This document shows, one piece after another, positions 1-7,843 of a stretch of DNA of 36,774 bases. Under the pieces are notes generated by a model. It had not been told where the DNA came from. It did not search any database and worked only from the letters and a program-made list of their open reading frames with translations. This DNA comes from Actinomycetes bacterium (GTDB taxonomy: Bacteria; Actinomycetota; Acidimicrobiia; Acidimicrobiales; Palsa-688). The position numbers and the translations under genes were made by a program. The stretch spans positions 1 through 36,774 of the forward strand of contig JAJZJY010000003.1 of the NCBI GenBank assembly GCA_021809885.1, in the 5' to 3' direction. Positions within the stretch are counted from its first letter, which is position 1, and every line of letters starts with the position of its first letter.

Positions 1-1
1 A

Positions 2-1198
2 ACGGCCACCGGGACGGGCAGCCCCAGGCCCGCCGGCGCCCGTGTCGCCTGGCCGATCGGGGACCCGGTGTGGCGCCCAGGCGCCCTCGGCCCTACCGCC
101 CATATGGTCTGGTGCGCCCTCCTCGCCGGCCCGGCGACCATGTCCCGGCTCCGAGCTATGACCGGCCAGGGGGGCTCGGTGGCTCCCGCCATCGGACGTC
201 TCGTACGGGCCGGGGTCGTCGAGGCAGCGCCGCACAGGGCGGGGTACCGGCTGGCCCTGGGCGGGGTACCGGCTGGCAGTCCAGCCGCTCCGGCCGGCGG
301 TGAGGGCCAGCCGTCCGCACCGGTCGGCACGGTCGGTGCGGCATCCCGTGACGGGTCGTCCGAGACGCTCGGGCCGGCCGAGCCGTTCGTCTCGCTACGG
401 GCTCGGCTCGATGCCGTGGCGGACGAGACGGGAGCCACCGAGCGAGCCGCACGAGCGGCCGCAGGCCGCCGTGCGGCGGTCGAGGAGAGAGGGCGGGCCG
501 TCGCGAGCTGGTGCCGGACGACCGCCGACGTGAGGGCTGTCGACCGATCCGAGGGCACGATCGTCAGGGGGTTCACGGCCGCCAGGCCGTGGTTAATACG
601 CGGCGGCGCGAACGAAAACGAAGAGGGCGCGGGCAGGCCGAGCGATGAGCAGCTCAGGTCGGAGGCGGTCGAGCTGGTAGGTGTGGTCGCCTCAGCAGTG
701 GTGGAGGCGATGGGCTCGGTGAGGCGATGGGAGAGGGTTGCTCGGGTGGTCGACGAAGACCTCGTGGCGGTCACCCGGGCGGTGGTCGGACGGCTCGCCT
801 GGCAGGCGGAGGCGGGGGCTACGAGGGCGTGGGTGGAGAACCGAGCGCTCGCTGCGGTGAGGGTGGACTGGGCCGTCGTGGCTGCCCTACGGGAGGTGCG
901 GGCGCAGGGCGCAGCTGCCCGGCCGTGGGAGGCCGCTGGTGCCGACACAGGGGAAACTCAGGCGACCCTCCGGGCCGCCGTGGAGGGCCTCGTCGGGATC
1001 GTCTCGGACGCGGTGAGCGCATCGGTCCGAGACGTCGGCGGTGCGGCCCAGCTCGGCCCCGAGCACCTCCCTGGGGTAGTCGAGCGGGTGGTCTCGGGGC
1101 TCCGGTGGCCGGAGGGTTATGCCGCCACGGCCGACTGGGTCGCAGGGCGGGCCCTGGTGACTGCGGAGCGCCGTCTCGGGCTCGACGAGGCGGCCTGA
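2..1198 (+). CDS. Rep/primase-like protein, C-terminal part (partial at left edge)
   Basis: The frame is open from base 2 with no stop, so the gene starts outside the window; an internal GTG at 68 would give 376 residues but cuts into a conserved-looking stretch. The visible N-terminal part (about codons 24-75) looks like a winged helix (LGPTAHMVW, then GRLVRAGVVE). Such domains are known at the C-terminus of primase-polymerase or helicase replication proteins of actinobacterial integrative and plasmid elements. The rest is Ala/Arg/Val-rich helical sequence that I do not recognise. It is followed by a small gene and an FtsK/TraB-like gene, which fits a replication or transfer role. The Rep assignment is inference from fold pattern and context; the missing N-terminus would decide it. 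Confidence 0.6.
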   Translation, partial: TATGTGSPRPAGARVAWPIGDPVWRPGALGPTAHMVWCALLAGPATMSRLRAMTGQGGSVAPAIGRLVRAGVVEAAPHRAGYRLALGGVPAGSPAAPAGGEGQPSAPVGTVGAASRDGSSETLGPAEPFVSLRARLDAVADETGATERAARAAAGRRAAVEERGRAVASWCRTTADVRAVDRSEGTIVRGFTAARPWLIRGGANENEEGAGRPSDEQLRSEAVELVGVVASAVVEAMGSVRRWERVARVVDEDLVAVTRAVVGRLAWQAEAGATRAWVENRALAAVRVDWAVVAALREVRAQGAAARPWEAAGADTGETQATLRAAVEGLVGIVSDAVSASVRDVGGAAQLGPEHLPGVVERVVSGLRWPEGYAATADWVAGRALVTAERRLGLDEAA

Positions 1199-1240
1199 GG
1201 CCGTGCGGCCGGGCTCACCGTGCTCGGCAAGGTGACCCCT

Positions 1241-1582
1241 ATGAGACGCTCGCCGACGAACGCAGTGGACGACATCGGGGCCCGGATAGCGCTATGGCAA
1301 CGGCCCTGGGACCCGGTCGTAATGGTCCGGGGGCACGATGCCGTGGTCCAGCGAGCCAAGGACGTCGGTATGGACCTCGGGGTCCTGGTGGCATGCGAGC
1401 TGACCGAGGTCGTGGCAGCGGTGGACGGTGCCCGGGTGCTCGTGCCGGCCGTAGCCCGGGAGGTCGTGCGGAGGCACCTGGCAGTCCCCTCGGAGTGGGC
1501 CTCCGTGGGTGACGTCATCGCCGCAGTGGCCGCTGTCGTCGCCCTAGCCCGCCTGGGTAGGCTGCCGGCGGACGACGAGTGA
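1241..1582 (+). CDS. Hypothetical protein coupled to the FtsK-like gene
   Basis: A 113-residue protein I do not recognise. The ATG at 1241 is chosen because AAGGTG lies 8 bases upstream; an in-frame GTG at 1220 would add seven residues. The sequence has a soluble N-terminal half and a hydrophobic C-terminal helix (IAAVAAVVALARLG, about residues 91-104) that could sit in a membrane. Its TGA overlaps the GTG of the following translocase gene in a GTGA junction, so the two are almost certainly co-translated. In actinobacterial conjugative elements, small genes beside the tra translocase often encode spread or accessory proteins; that role is inference only. Confidence 0.6.
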   Translation: MRRSPTNAVDDIGARIALWQRPWDPVVMVRGHDAVVQRAKDVGMDLGVLVACELTEVVAAVDGARVLVPAVAREVVRRHLAVPSEWASVGDVIAAVAAVVALARLGRLPADDE

Positions 1583-3591
1583 CGCGGCACTTCTCGGCGC
1601 TCGGCCACGCCCTCTGGGGAGTGGTTAGGGCGCTCCTGCGGCTGGTCTATGCGCCGGCTGGGCGCCTACGCCTGCCGGCACACCGCCTCATCGCCAGGCT
1701 GCTCGTCACGGTACTGCTCGTGTGGCTCGGCTGGCTGGGCTGGCATGCCCTGGGGCGGGCGCTCCATGCCGCCGGCACAGGCGCCCGGCACCTCCTGTCG
1801 GGAGCGAAGCAGCATGGCGGTCACACTGCCTCAGTCTCCGACTGGGGGCTCTACGTGGTGGTCGGAGCCATCGTCCTCGTGCTGGCCGTTGCGGTCGCAG
1901 AGTGGGGACACCGACGAGCCAAGGCCGCCCGGGCGGAGCAGGGCAAGCTGGCCGAGGAGGCCCGCAGCCACAAGGCCGCCAGCGGGGTCTGGCTGGTCGC
2001 CACGGCCGCCCTGGCTGCCGTCCCCACCGGCCTCGGCTCGCTGCCCTTCGGCTGGCGGGTAGGGCTTTGCCTGGGCGTGCTGACCCTGGGCTTCTGGCGG
2101 GCCTGGAGCCTGGGCGGGGGTGCCGGCGATGCCCAGGCCGGCGAAGCGAAGTGGCACGCTGCGCTCCGGGTGGCGGCGACGGAGGACCGTGTGCCCATAG
2201 CGGCCGTCGTGGTCGGTGGGGTGGGCGTGGCCGTAGGGCTCGCGAGCCTGGTGCAGTACGGAGGCGACGTCCTGCTGGTACTCGGCATGGTGGTGCTGGC
2301 GGTGCGCCGTGGCCCATCGGCGCAGCTGTACCTGGAGGATGAGCGTCGTTTTCGCGAGGTGTTCGCCGCTGCCGCGGGCGCTGACAAGGTGGCCAGCGTC
2401 CGTGTCCAGCCTGTGCCTGGGAGCCCCTCCGGGGCGGTGTGCACCCTGACGCGAGACTGCGGGGCACCGGTGGTGGCCCGCACCGCCGACGTGGTGCGCC
2501 TTAGTCTCGGCGACGAGTACGTGGTGCACCACGACGGGGTGGGTCGCCAGATCCAGGTACGTCCAGAGTCCCTGATCGCCACGACGGCGCCCATGCCGAC
2601 CGTGCCCGACACCCCATGGCACGTGCTACCGCTCGGGTTGACCCGAGCCGATCGCGTGGTGAGCGTGGACGTGCTCCAGGATCCCCATATGTTGGTTGCC
2701 GGTAAGACGGGCTCAGGCAAAACGGTCGCCATCACGGACCTGGCGACTCAGGCGCTCCTCCGGGGCTGGGAGCTGGCCGTCATCGAGGTCGTCAAGGGTG
2801 GGGTCGATTTCAAACCGCTGAGCCCCTGGTGCCGCGTCCTGGCTACTGAGCTGGAGCAGGCTGCGCTGGCTCTGGAGACCGTCGTGGCCGAGGTCCACCG
2901 GCGCCGGGTCCTCCTGGACCAGCATGGCGGCGCGACCAAGGTGATCGACCTACCAGAGGACATCCGGCCCAGGCCAATGCTCGTCGTCGTCGACGAGACG
3001 TTCTCGCTGCTCAGCCGGATCCAAAGTAAGACCGAGGCTGCCCAGGCCATAAACAGCGTGAAGGACCGCATCGACGATGCGATCGGCAGCCTGGCGAGGG
3101 AGGCGAGGTTTGCTTCGGTTCACCTCATTTTGGGCATGCAGCGCCCCGACACCCCCGTGTTCGCCGGGGAAATTAAGGCCAACACCGGCACCCGGATCCT
3201 CTGCGGCCAATCTGACGAGATAGCCAGGCGGATGTGCCTGCGGGACGTTAACAGTGCCCCGGTCGTGCACCGTGGCGCCAAGGGGCGGGCCGTGATCGAG
3301 TCCGAAGCCGACGACGCCCAGCTAGTCCAGGTGTTTTACTGCCCGCCCGAAAACATCCCGGCGGTGATGCACGCAGCGAACGTCCCGGGCGCCGAACCGC
3401 TCGAACTGGTCGCCCCTGCGCCCAAGCCGGCCAAAGGCAAGGCCAAGGCTGCCACGGGCTCGCCCCGTCCCGAGGACGCCCCGCCCGAGCCGAAGCCGGC
3501 TGGGCGCCGACCCAAGAGCGCCGCAGCCGAGGTGGTGGGTGACGACGGGCCGCCACTGCCGCCACTGCCCCCTCTCGGCGACGTGGCATAG
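1579..3591 (+). CDS. FtsK/SpoIIIE (TraB-like) membrane DNA translocase
   Basis: A 670-residue protein that probably moves double-stranded DNA across the membrane using ATP. Hydrophobic segments lie near residues 35-58, 88-110, 135-180 and 204-245, so the N-terminal third is membrane-embedded. The motor domain follows: Walker A GKTGSGKT at residues 375-382 and Walker B MLVVVDE at 467-473, with a QRPD stretch and SDEIARRMCL typical of FtsK/TraB motors. The C-terminal tail (about 605-670) is Pro/Lys/Ala-rich, and I see no clear winged-helix gamma domain. Related single-protein motors drive conjugation of double-stranded DNA in actinomycete plasmids and integrative elements. It starts at a GTG overlapping the upstream stop. 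A chromosome-type FtsK is less likely given the size and plasmid-like neighbours. Confidence 0.85.
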   Translation: MTRHFSALGHALWGVVRALLRLVYAPAGRLRLPAHRLIARLLVTVLLVWLGWLGWHALGRALHAAGTGARHLLSGAKQHGGHTASVSDWGLYVVVGAIVLVLAVAVAEWGHRRAKAARAEQGKLAEEARSHKAASGVWLVATAALAAVPTGLGSLPFGWRVGLCLGVLTLGFWRAWSLGGGAGDAQAGEAKWHAALRVAATEDRVPIAAVVVGGVGVAVGLASLVQYGGDVLLVLGMVVLAVRRGPSAQLYLEDERRFREVFAAAAGADKVASVRVQPVPGSPSGAVCTLTRDCGAPVVARTADVVRLSLGDEYVVHHDGVGRQIQVRPESLIATTAPMPTVPDTPWHVLPLGLTRADRVVSVDVLQDPHMLVAGKTGSGKTVAITDLATQALLRGWELAVIEVVKGGVDFKPLSPWCRVLATELEQAALALETVVAEVHRRRVLLDQHGGATKVIDLPEDIRPRPMLVVVDETFSLLSRIQSKTEAAQAINSVKDRIDDAIGSLAREARFASVHLILGMQRPDTPVFAGEIKANTGTRILCGQSDEIARRMCLRDVNSAPVVHRGAKGRAVIESEADDAQLVQVFYCPPENIPAVMHAANVPGAEPLELVAPAPKPAKGKAKAATGSPRPEDAPPEPKPAGRRPKSAAAEVVGDDGPPLPPLPPLGDVA

Positions 3592-3703
3592 GCCCTAACT
3601 ACTCCTCGCAGCACAGGCGGCTTTACGCCCGGGACACCAAGTGATCCCGGCGAAGAGCCGGCCCTCCCGATGACATGACACGTCCCCGCTCTCCGGATCG
3701 CAG

Positions 3704-3720
3704 GGGGACGCGGCCAAATG
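3704..3720 (+). repeat. Dispersed 17-mer GGGGACGCGGCCAAATG, copy 1
   Basis: Exact copy of a 17-base motif found again at 4428 and 4727, and with one change at 6505. This copy lies between the translocase gene and the NERD gene, about 90 bases before the NERD start. Its ATG opens a frame in phase with the NERD gene but has no ribosome binding site. Confidence 0.8.
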
Positions 3721-3810
3721 CTCGCTTTCGCAATGGCTTTTCGCGGTCAACGCCCCGGCAAGGTCCTCTCCAGGCGGCCTGCATCGGGCCGCCCGAGCGA
3801 GAGGAGCGCC

Positions 3811-4407
3811 ATGGCACGGGCTTACGGAGCGGCCGGCGGGTCACTGACAACGAATGAAAGCCGAGGCAAGTTCGGCAAGGCGGGCTTCCACGGCCACGAG
3901 GGCGAGGTGCAGACGGCTCGGTTGCTTGCTGCCGCGTTCCGGGGGGACCCGGACGTGCTGCTCTTCCACGACCTCCGGGTACCGGAGCGAGGCGACGGCA
4001 GGCCAGAGCGTGGCAACGGCCAGATCGACCACATCATCGTGCGGGGACACCGAATAATCGTTCTCGACTCGAAGCGCTGGCGGGCTGGTCGCATCGTCAC
4101 CGTGCCGTTTCTCGGCACTTTTCGGGGTTGGCGGCGCTTCCGGCCGGCCGACAAGCACACGGTTGGTATGGCCGTGGACCGGCTGAGCTGCTATCTCCCG
4201 CCCGGGTGCCGGGTGCGAGGCGCCCTGTTGGTCCAGGTCGCCGGAAAAGGCAAGCTAGACCTGCGCTTTTACCGGCCTCGGGACGGCGTCACGGCGATCT
4301 CGGCTGACAACCTCGCACCCCTGAAGACCATGCTTGGCGGGCCCGCCAGGTCGGACCCGGCAGTAAGCGCAGCGATCCACTCGCTGCTCATCCGGCCGGC
4401 TGCGTAG
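3811..4407 (+). CDS. NERD-domain (nuclease-related) protein
   Basis: A 198-residue protein with the pattern of the NERD family, which has a restriction-endonuclease-like fold. G31-E32 opens the domain, QIDHIIV (D73) and IIVLDSKRW (D86, K88) supply the likely metal-binding and catalytic positions, and HTVGMAVDRL follows. NERD domains are known on plasmid and phage-related proteins that act on DNA; a nuclease role here is inference. The ATG at 3811 is preferred to the upstream ATG at 3718 because GAGAGGAG precedes it at normal spacing. It stands alone between two copies of the dispersed 17-mer. A small inverted repeat overlaps its stop codon. Confidence 0.75.
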   Translation: MARAYGAAGGSLTTNESRGKFGKAGFHGHEGEVQTARLLAAAFRGDPDVLLFHDLRVPERGDGRPERGNGQIDHIIVRGHRIIVLDSKRWRAGRIVTVPFLGTFRGWRRFRPADKHTVGMAVDRLSCYLPPGCRVRGALLVQVAGKGKLDLRFYRPRDGVTAISADNLAPLKTMLGGPARSDPAVSAAIHSLLIRPAA

Positions 4408-4426
4408 ACGGTAGAGGATCGTCTAC
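4404..4426 (+). terminator. Short inverted repeat at the end of the NERD gene
   Basis: GTAGACG and CGTCTAC (7 bp) flank a 9-base loop. The repeat covers the TAG stop of the NERD gene and has no T tract, so it is a weak terminator candidate or a protein site. Confidence 0.4.
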
Positions 4427-4427
4427 C

Positions 4428-4444
4428 GGGGACGCGGCCAAATG
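4428..4444 (+). repeat. Dispersed 17-mer GGGGACGCGGCCAAATG, copy 2
   Basis: Exact copy of the 17-base motif, 45 bases before the GTG of the Cys/His-rich gene. It is followed by a TTCG-rich tract (GCTCGTTCGTTCG). In both this copy and copy 1 a GGATCG stands a few bases upstream. Confidence 0.8.
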
Positions 4445-4489
4445 CGCTCGTTCGTTCGTTTGTGCGTTCGACAGCAAGGGAGGTAGCAC

Positions 4490-5056
4490 GTGATAACAAC
4501 CCTCAGGAGCCTGTTCGGAGCGGTGCGGACCGCCATCAAGTGGGCCGCCCACCACGCCATAGCAGCCGCACACCGGGCCAAGCTGGCCGCTCGACGGGCC
4601 GCAGCCGTCGTCACCGAGCGCATCAGGCGCTGGCACGAGCAACACGGCTCGGACGAGGCGGTGGCAGCTCGGACGGCCCGTAGGTCGGCTCGCTCGGCGG
4701 CCCGACGCCGTTTCTGGCACCGGGCGGGGGACGCGGCCAAATGGTTCCGGCCGCAGCCGGTGCCTGAGGGGCGCCAGTCTGCGGTCCCCCAGGCCGTGGT
4801 CGCCACGGGAAGCACCAGTGCCGACCGGCTTGCCAGCGTCGGCTGCGGCGAACGCAAGACGGTGCTCGTGGCATGGAAAGGCGGCAACCGTAACGGCTAC
4901 CACGAGGTCGAGCTGATCTGCGCCGGCGAGCCAGATAAGGACGGCAACTGCGAACATTCCGCGTGGCGGGCCGTCTTTTGCCCATGTGGGCAGTGGCTCG
5001 ACCGGCCGTGGGACGGCCCGTGTGCCCATATGGTCGAGGCCGAGCGCATCGCCTGA
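4490..5056 (+). CDS. Cys/His-rich protein of unknown function
   Basis: A 188-residue protein of no family I recognise. Residues 1-80 are Ala/Arg-rich and helical, possibly DNA-binding by charge. The C-terminal part contains C119, C144, C154, H156, C164, C166, C178 and H180, a spacing that suggests a zinc-binding module (CxCG core with a final CxH). The GTG at 4490 is chosen because GGGAGGT precedes it. A copy of the dispersed 17-mer lies inside the coding region (encoding GDAAKW) and another lies 45 bases upstream. It sits between the transfer gene and the partition genes of the mobile backbone, so a DNA-handling or regulatory role is possible but unproven. Confidence 0.6.
   Translation: MITTLRSLFGAVRTAIKWAAHHAIAAAHRAKLAARRAAAVVTERIRRWHEQHGSDEAVAARTARRSARSAARRRFWHRAGDAAKWFRPQPVPEGRQSAVPQAVVATGSTSADRLASVGCGERKTVLVAWKGGNRNGYHEVELICAGEPDKDGNCEHSAWRAVFCPCGQWLDRPWDGPCAHMVEAERIA
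4727..4743 (+). repeat. Dispersed 17-mer GGGGACGCGGCCAAATG, copy 3 (inside a gene)
   Basis: Exact 17-base match inside the Cys/His-rich gene, read there as Gly-Asp-Ala-Ala-Lys-Trp. That one copy is coding while two are intergenic argues for a DNA-level signal rather than shared protein sequence. Confidence 0.75.
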
Positions 5057-5139
5057 GTGCCTGTTGGACCCTGAGGACGGTCGTCAGTCTGGCAGTTCCG
5101 CCGTCCAGGACTGGTGACCGTCTTCGACGGCCCCCCAGG

Positions 5140-5198
5140 TAGGACTGTGCTGCCACTGAGCCATACCTGAGCTAGGACCGTGCTGCCAGTGAGCCATA
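5140..5198 (+). repeat. Two 26-bp direct repeats, 33-bp period
   Basis: Bases 5140-5165 and 5173-5198 are the same 26-mer with two differences (TAGGACTGTGCTGCCACTGA against TAGGACCGTGCTGCCAGTGA, then GCCATA in both). A weaker third echo (AGGAATGTGCCG) follows at about 5207. They occupy the 357-base gap after the Cys/His-rich gene and look like protein binding sites. Confidence 0.75.
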
Positions 5199-5333
5199 AC
5201 GACGGCAGGAATGTGCCGTATCAGAGGCGGGAGTGAGCTGCATCTGAGACGGTACAGCGCCATTCATCTACCTTGCCGGGCACGTGTGACCGTCTAGCCG
5301 TGTGGCAGGTCATACGGTTCGCCGTTTTTCCCG

Positions 5334-5380
5334 TTTGCCGTTTGACCGTTTGACCGTTTGACCGTTTGACCGTTTGACCG
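5334..5380 (+). repeat. Tandem array of TTTGACCG (five units)
   Basis: Five exact TTTGACCG units run from 5341 to 5380, preceded by one shortened unit TTTGCCG. Each unit contains TTGACC, close to a -35 hexamer, but I see no -10 at canonical spacing. The array ends 33 bases before the start codon of the secreted-protein gene at 5414. Confidence 0.85.
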
Positions 5381-5413
5381 TCCAGGACAGCGGCATAGGC
5401 AAGGTCCCGGGTC

Positions 5414-6504
5414 ATGAGCACTCCTCTGGCCCTCCGAGCCGCCGCCATCATCGTCGCCGCCGCCGCCTGGGTCGTACCGTCCGTCACGGCTACCGCCTCG
5501 TCCGCACCGCCGCGCTCGTCGAAGCCGGTCCCCGGCAGTACGACCGCCGTCCCAGACCACCGGACCGGCATTACCCCGACGGGGACGCCAACTGATCCCC
5601 CGCAGCCAGCTCCGGTTTATCGTGCGCCGCAGTCATCCTCGCCAGTGAAGTGGGACGGGGCGACCGTAGCGATTACATCGGACACCCGTCACGGCACCAC
5701 ACGGTCACTGGTCGTCCGGTACGTGGCGACGGTCCATGGGGTTTGTGGGCTGCGAGATGGGGAGACCGAGCCCTGTCCCCTCCCGGCGGCGGGCAAGCTC
5801 ACCTGGCAGGTCCTGGGCGCCGAGGCCGGCCTCAGCTGGGCGTACCGGAGCGCTCCGCTGGCCCGGTGCTCGGTCACGATCACACTCCGGCGCCCGGTGG
5901 GTGGGTGTGCAGTGGACTGGGGCGTCTACGGCGACCAGACGATCGCCGCCACCTACCGATCGGCACCGGGGCGGTCCATAACCGACGAGGTGACCAGCAC
6001 CGTCCGCATAGTCGCCCCAGTCGACCTCGGGCGGATGCAGTACCGCCTCGACGGCAATGCACACATCGGGGACTGCACGCTCGCCACAGCCGCCGACTGG
6101 GTGGAAACAACCACCGGGGTCACTCCCCCGTCAGCGGTCGTCGTGGCGGATTATTGGGCTGCCATGACGGCTGATGGTTACGGGCACTATGACATCGGGC
6201 TATCAATGTCGCAGCTGTGGTCATATTGGAGATCGGGGGTGCCAGGCTCGCGAGCGTCGAGTCGCTCCCAGTCGGGGCCGTGGGGGCCCAGCTCGCCGAT
6301 GGCCACCCGCTCATCGCCAGCGCCAACCTGCCTGCCGATTTCGGCTTCGATGAGTTCGGTGGCGGTGAGCACCTATGGCTCGTGGTCGGGGACACCAACT
6401 ATGGGCCACTAATCGTCACATGGGGTACCGAGGCGCAACTCAGCTGGGCGCAGTTTAAGGCGATGACCAACGGCGTGTGGGCGATCACAGTGACGAAGGC
6501 CTGA
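5414..6504 (+). pseudogene. Secreted protein, papain-like fold candidate, frameshifted
   Basis: The first frame (from ATG 5414) encodes a signal peptide (residues 1-28, LALRAAAIIVAAAAWVV core), a Pro/Ser/Thr-rich linker to about residue 78, and an extracellular domain with C221 in HIGDCTLATAADW. That frame degenerates after LSMSQLWSYWRSG into Ser/Pro-rich sequence and stops at 6412. The natural continuation (ARLASVESLPVG, then GGGEHLWLVV and FKAMTNGVWAITV) is in another frame ending at 6504. Adding one G to the G5 run at 6235-6239 restores one product of about 363 residues. The Cys near GDC and the later His resemble papain/C39-like enzymes, which is inference. AAGGT precedes the ATG by 8 bases. 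The shift may be mutation, sequencing error or slippage. Confidence 0.65.
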
Positions 6505-6521
6505 GGGGACGCGGCCAACTG
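6505..6521 (+). repeat. Dispersed 17-mer, copy 4 (one mismatch)
   Basis: GGGGACGCGGCCAACTG differs from the other copies at one position. It begins immediately after the TGA of the secreted-protein gene and lies upstream of parA. Confidence 0.7.
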
Positions 6522-6536
6522 TCGACATCACCAGAA

Positions 6537-6565
6537 GAGGGGGGTAAAGCGTCCTCTACCCCCTC
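6537..6565 (+). terminator. Hairpin downstream of the secreted-protein gene
   Basis: GAGGGGGGTA and TACCCCCTC pair with one bulged G around a 10-base loop, 33 bases after the stop codon. There is no T tract, as is usual for actinobacterial terminators. A similar GGGGGTAGAGG half-site recurs in the palindrome at 31060. Confidence 0.5.
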
Positions 6566-6778
6566 ACCGAATGCCTGGCTCTTGCGCCGGACGAGCGCAG
6601 AAGCCCATGTCATCATGGCAACTTTCAGTCACGGCCCACCGGGACTTTGCCGTCACTGACTTCGGCCCGCACTTCGACGGCGCTAGTGGTCGGCAAGGTT
6701 GTCGGTAGGACGGCCACACTGCCCCACCGCGAGCACGGCCACCCGGTTGACAGTTCGGCCAACGAAGGGAGGGGGCCC

Positions 6779-7396
6779 ATGCGGGTCGCAATCTCAAATC
6801 TAAAAGGCGGCGTAGGGAAGACAACCACTGCCGTATACCTGAGCCAACACCTGTCCGGCACCGGCCGGACGCTGCTGGTCGACCTGGACCCCCAGGCCAG
6901 TTGTCTCGACTGGGGCAACGCCGCCACCCGTGCTGGCGAGCCCCTCGGTGCCGAGCTGGTGGCGCTGGCCCCCCAGGGCGCCGACACCTTCCGGGCTGTT
7001 CTCCGGCCCATCGACTCGCTGGCGGCAGGCTACGACCACGTCGTCATCGATACCCCACCGGGCGACCGGCTTATGGTGGCGGCTGCGATGAGCGCGGCGG
7101 ACATCGTCGTGATCCCGACTCGGCCATCGAAGCTGGAGGTTGCTCGGGTGGGGGCCACGGCCGAACTGGCAGAGAGCGCCGGCCGGCCTATCGCCGTGCT
7201 CATGACGTCACGGGCCGGGGCGAAGGCGCTCGGACTCGCCCGCCAGGCGCTCCAGACGTGCGGTTACCCGGTCGTCCCCGAGGTCATCCCCCTCCGGGAG
7301 GCGATATCCACCAGCTACGGGCATCGACCAGACGCCAGGTACATCGGCATCTTCGGCCAGGTGGCCCGCGTGCTCGACCTGGCCCTCGCGGCCTGA
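6779..7396 (+). CDS. parA: ParA-family partition ATPase
   Basis: A 205-residue MinD/ParA ATPase. The deviant Walker A is KGGVGKTTT at residues 9-17, followed by LLVDLDPQ and the Walker B-like HVVIDTPPG. The length matches short ParA proteins without an N-terminal DNA-binding domain, which usually pair with a small ribbon-helix-helix centromere-binding protein; such a gene follows after 14 bases. The ATG at 6779 is chosen because GAAGGGAGGGGG precedes it and the family motif starts at once (MRVAISNLKGG). Its job would be to segregate the element when it is extrachromosomal. Partition genes on an integrating element suggest a replicative excised state. Confidence 0.9.
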   Translation: MRVAISNLKGGVGKTTTAVYLSQHLSGTGRTLLVDLDPQASCLDWGNAATRAGEPLGAELVALAPQGADTFRAVLRPIDSLAAGYDHVVIDTPPGDRLMVAAAMSAADIVVIPTRPSKLEVARVGATAELAESAGRPIAVLMTSRAGAKALGLARQALQTCGYPVVPEVIPLREAISTSYGHRPDARYIGIFGQVARVLDLALAA

Positions 7397-7410
7397 AGGA
7401 GGCAATGATC

Positions 7411-7752
7411 ATGACAGACAGCGAACTCGACGAGTTTCTTGGGGCAGTAAAACCCAAGAGGGACACCAAGATATCCCCGCCGCCAGGCCCGGCCGATGTG
7501 GCCGCCGTGCAGAGTCCAGCATCCGCTCCCCCGACGGCCGACCAACCGCACAAGCGGCTGACCTTGGATTTGCTGGTCGATGACTGGAAGGCTCTCAAAC
7601 TGGCAGCGATCGCCGAAGAAACAACCCTGGAGAACGAGCTGCTCGCCCTCGTGCGCCTGTTCCGCGAGGACCCCGCCATCCAGGCACGGGTGGTGGAGAT
7701 GTGCGCCGGTCACGGCAAGATACGGATCGACGGCTGGAGGCTCAGCCGGTAG
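7411..7752 (+). CDS. Ribbon-helix-helix partition partner (ParB/ParG-like)
   Basis: A 113-residue protein directly downstream of parA. The N-terminal 45 residues are disordered (Lys/Pro/Ala-rich, KPKRDTKISPPPG). Residues about 50-90 read as a ribbon-helix-helix: a strand RLTLDLLVDD, a helix WKALKLAAIAEET, then a second helix LENELLALVRLFRED. Two in-frame ATGs exist; 7411 is preferred because GGAGG stands 8 bases before it, against 2 bases for 7405. Short ParA proteins are known to work with such partners, which bind iterons and carry an arginine-finger N-terminus. The 13-copy TGGGTAGAC array about 570 bases downstream is a candidate binding site. Confidence 0.75.
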   Translation: MTDSELDEFLGAVKPKRDTKISPPPGPADVAAVQSPASAPPTADQPHKRLTLDLLVDDWKALKLAAIAEETTLENELLALVRLFREDPAIQARVVEMCAGHGKIRIDGWRLSR

Positions 7753-7771
7753 CCAAGCTGCACGGCCAGAC

Positions 7772-7795
7772 GGCTAACAGTTCAGCTGTTCGGCC
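7772..7795 (+). promoter_or_regulatory. Small inverted repeat between the par genes and the secreted-protein gene
   Basis: AACAG and CTGTT flank TTCAG, with outer GGC/GCC pairs after one mismatch. It may end the par operon or act as an operator for the next gene. Confidence 0.35.
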
Positions 7796-7843
7796 TAGGC
7801 AAGGTCATTCGTAGAGGCCACGACAAGAAAGGAGGCCTCCACG

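Noticed and set aside
5341-5380. Five functional -35 promoter elements
   Set aside because: Each unit has TTGACC, but no -10 is found at 16-18 bases from any of them.
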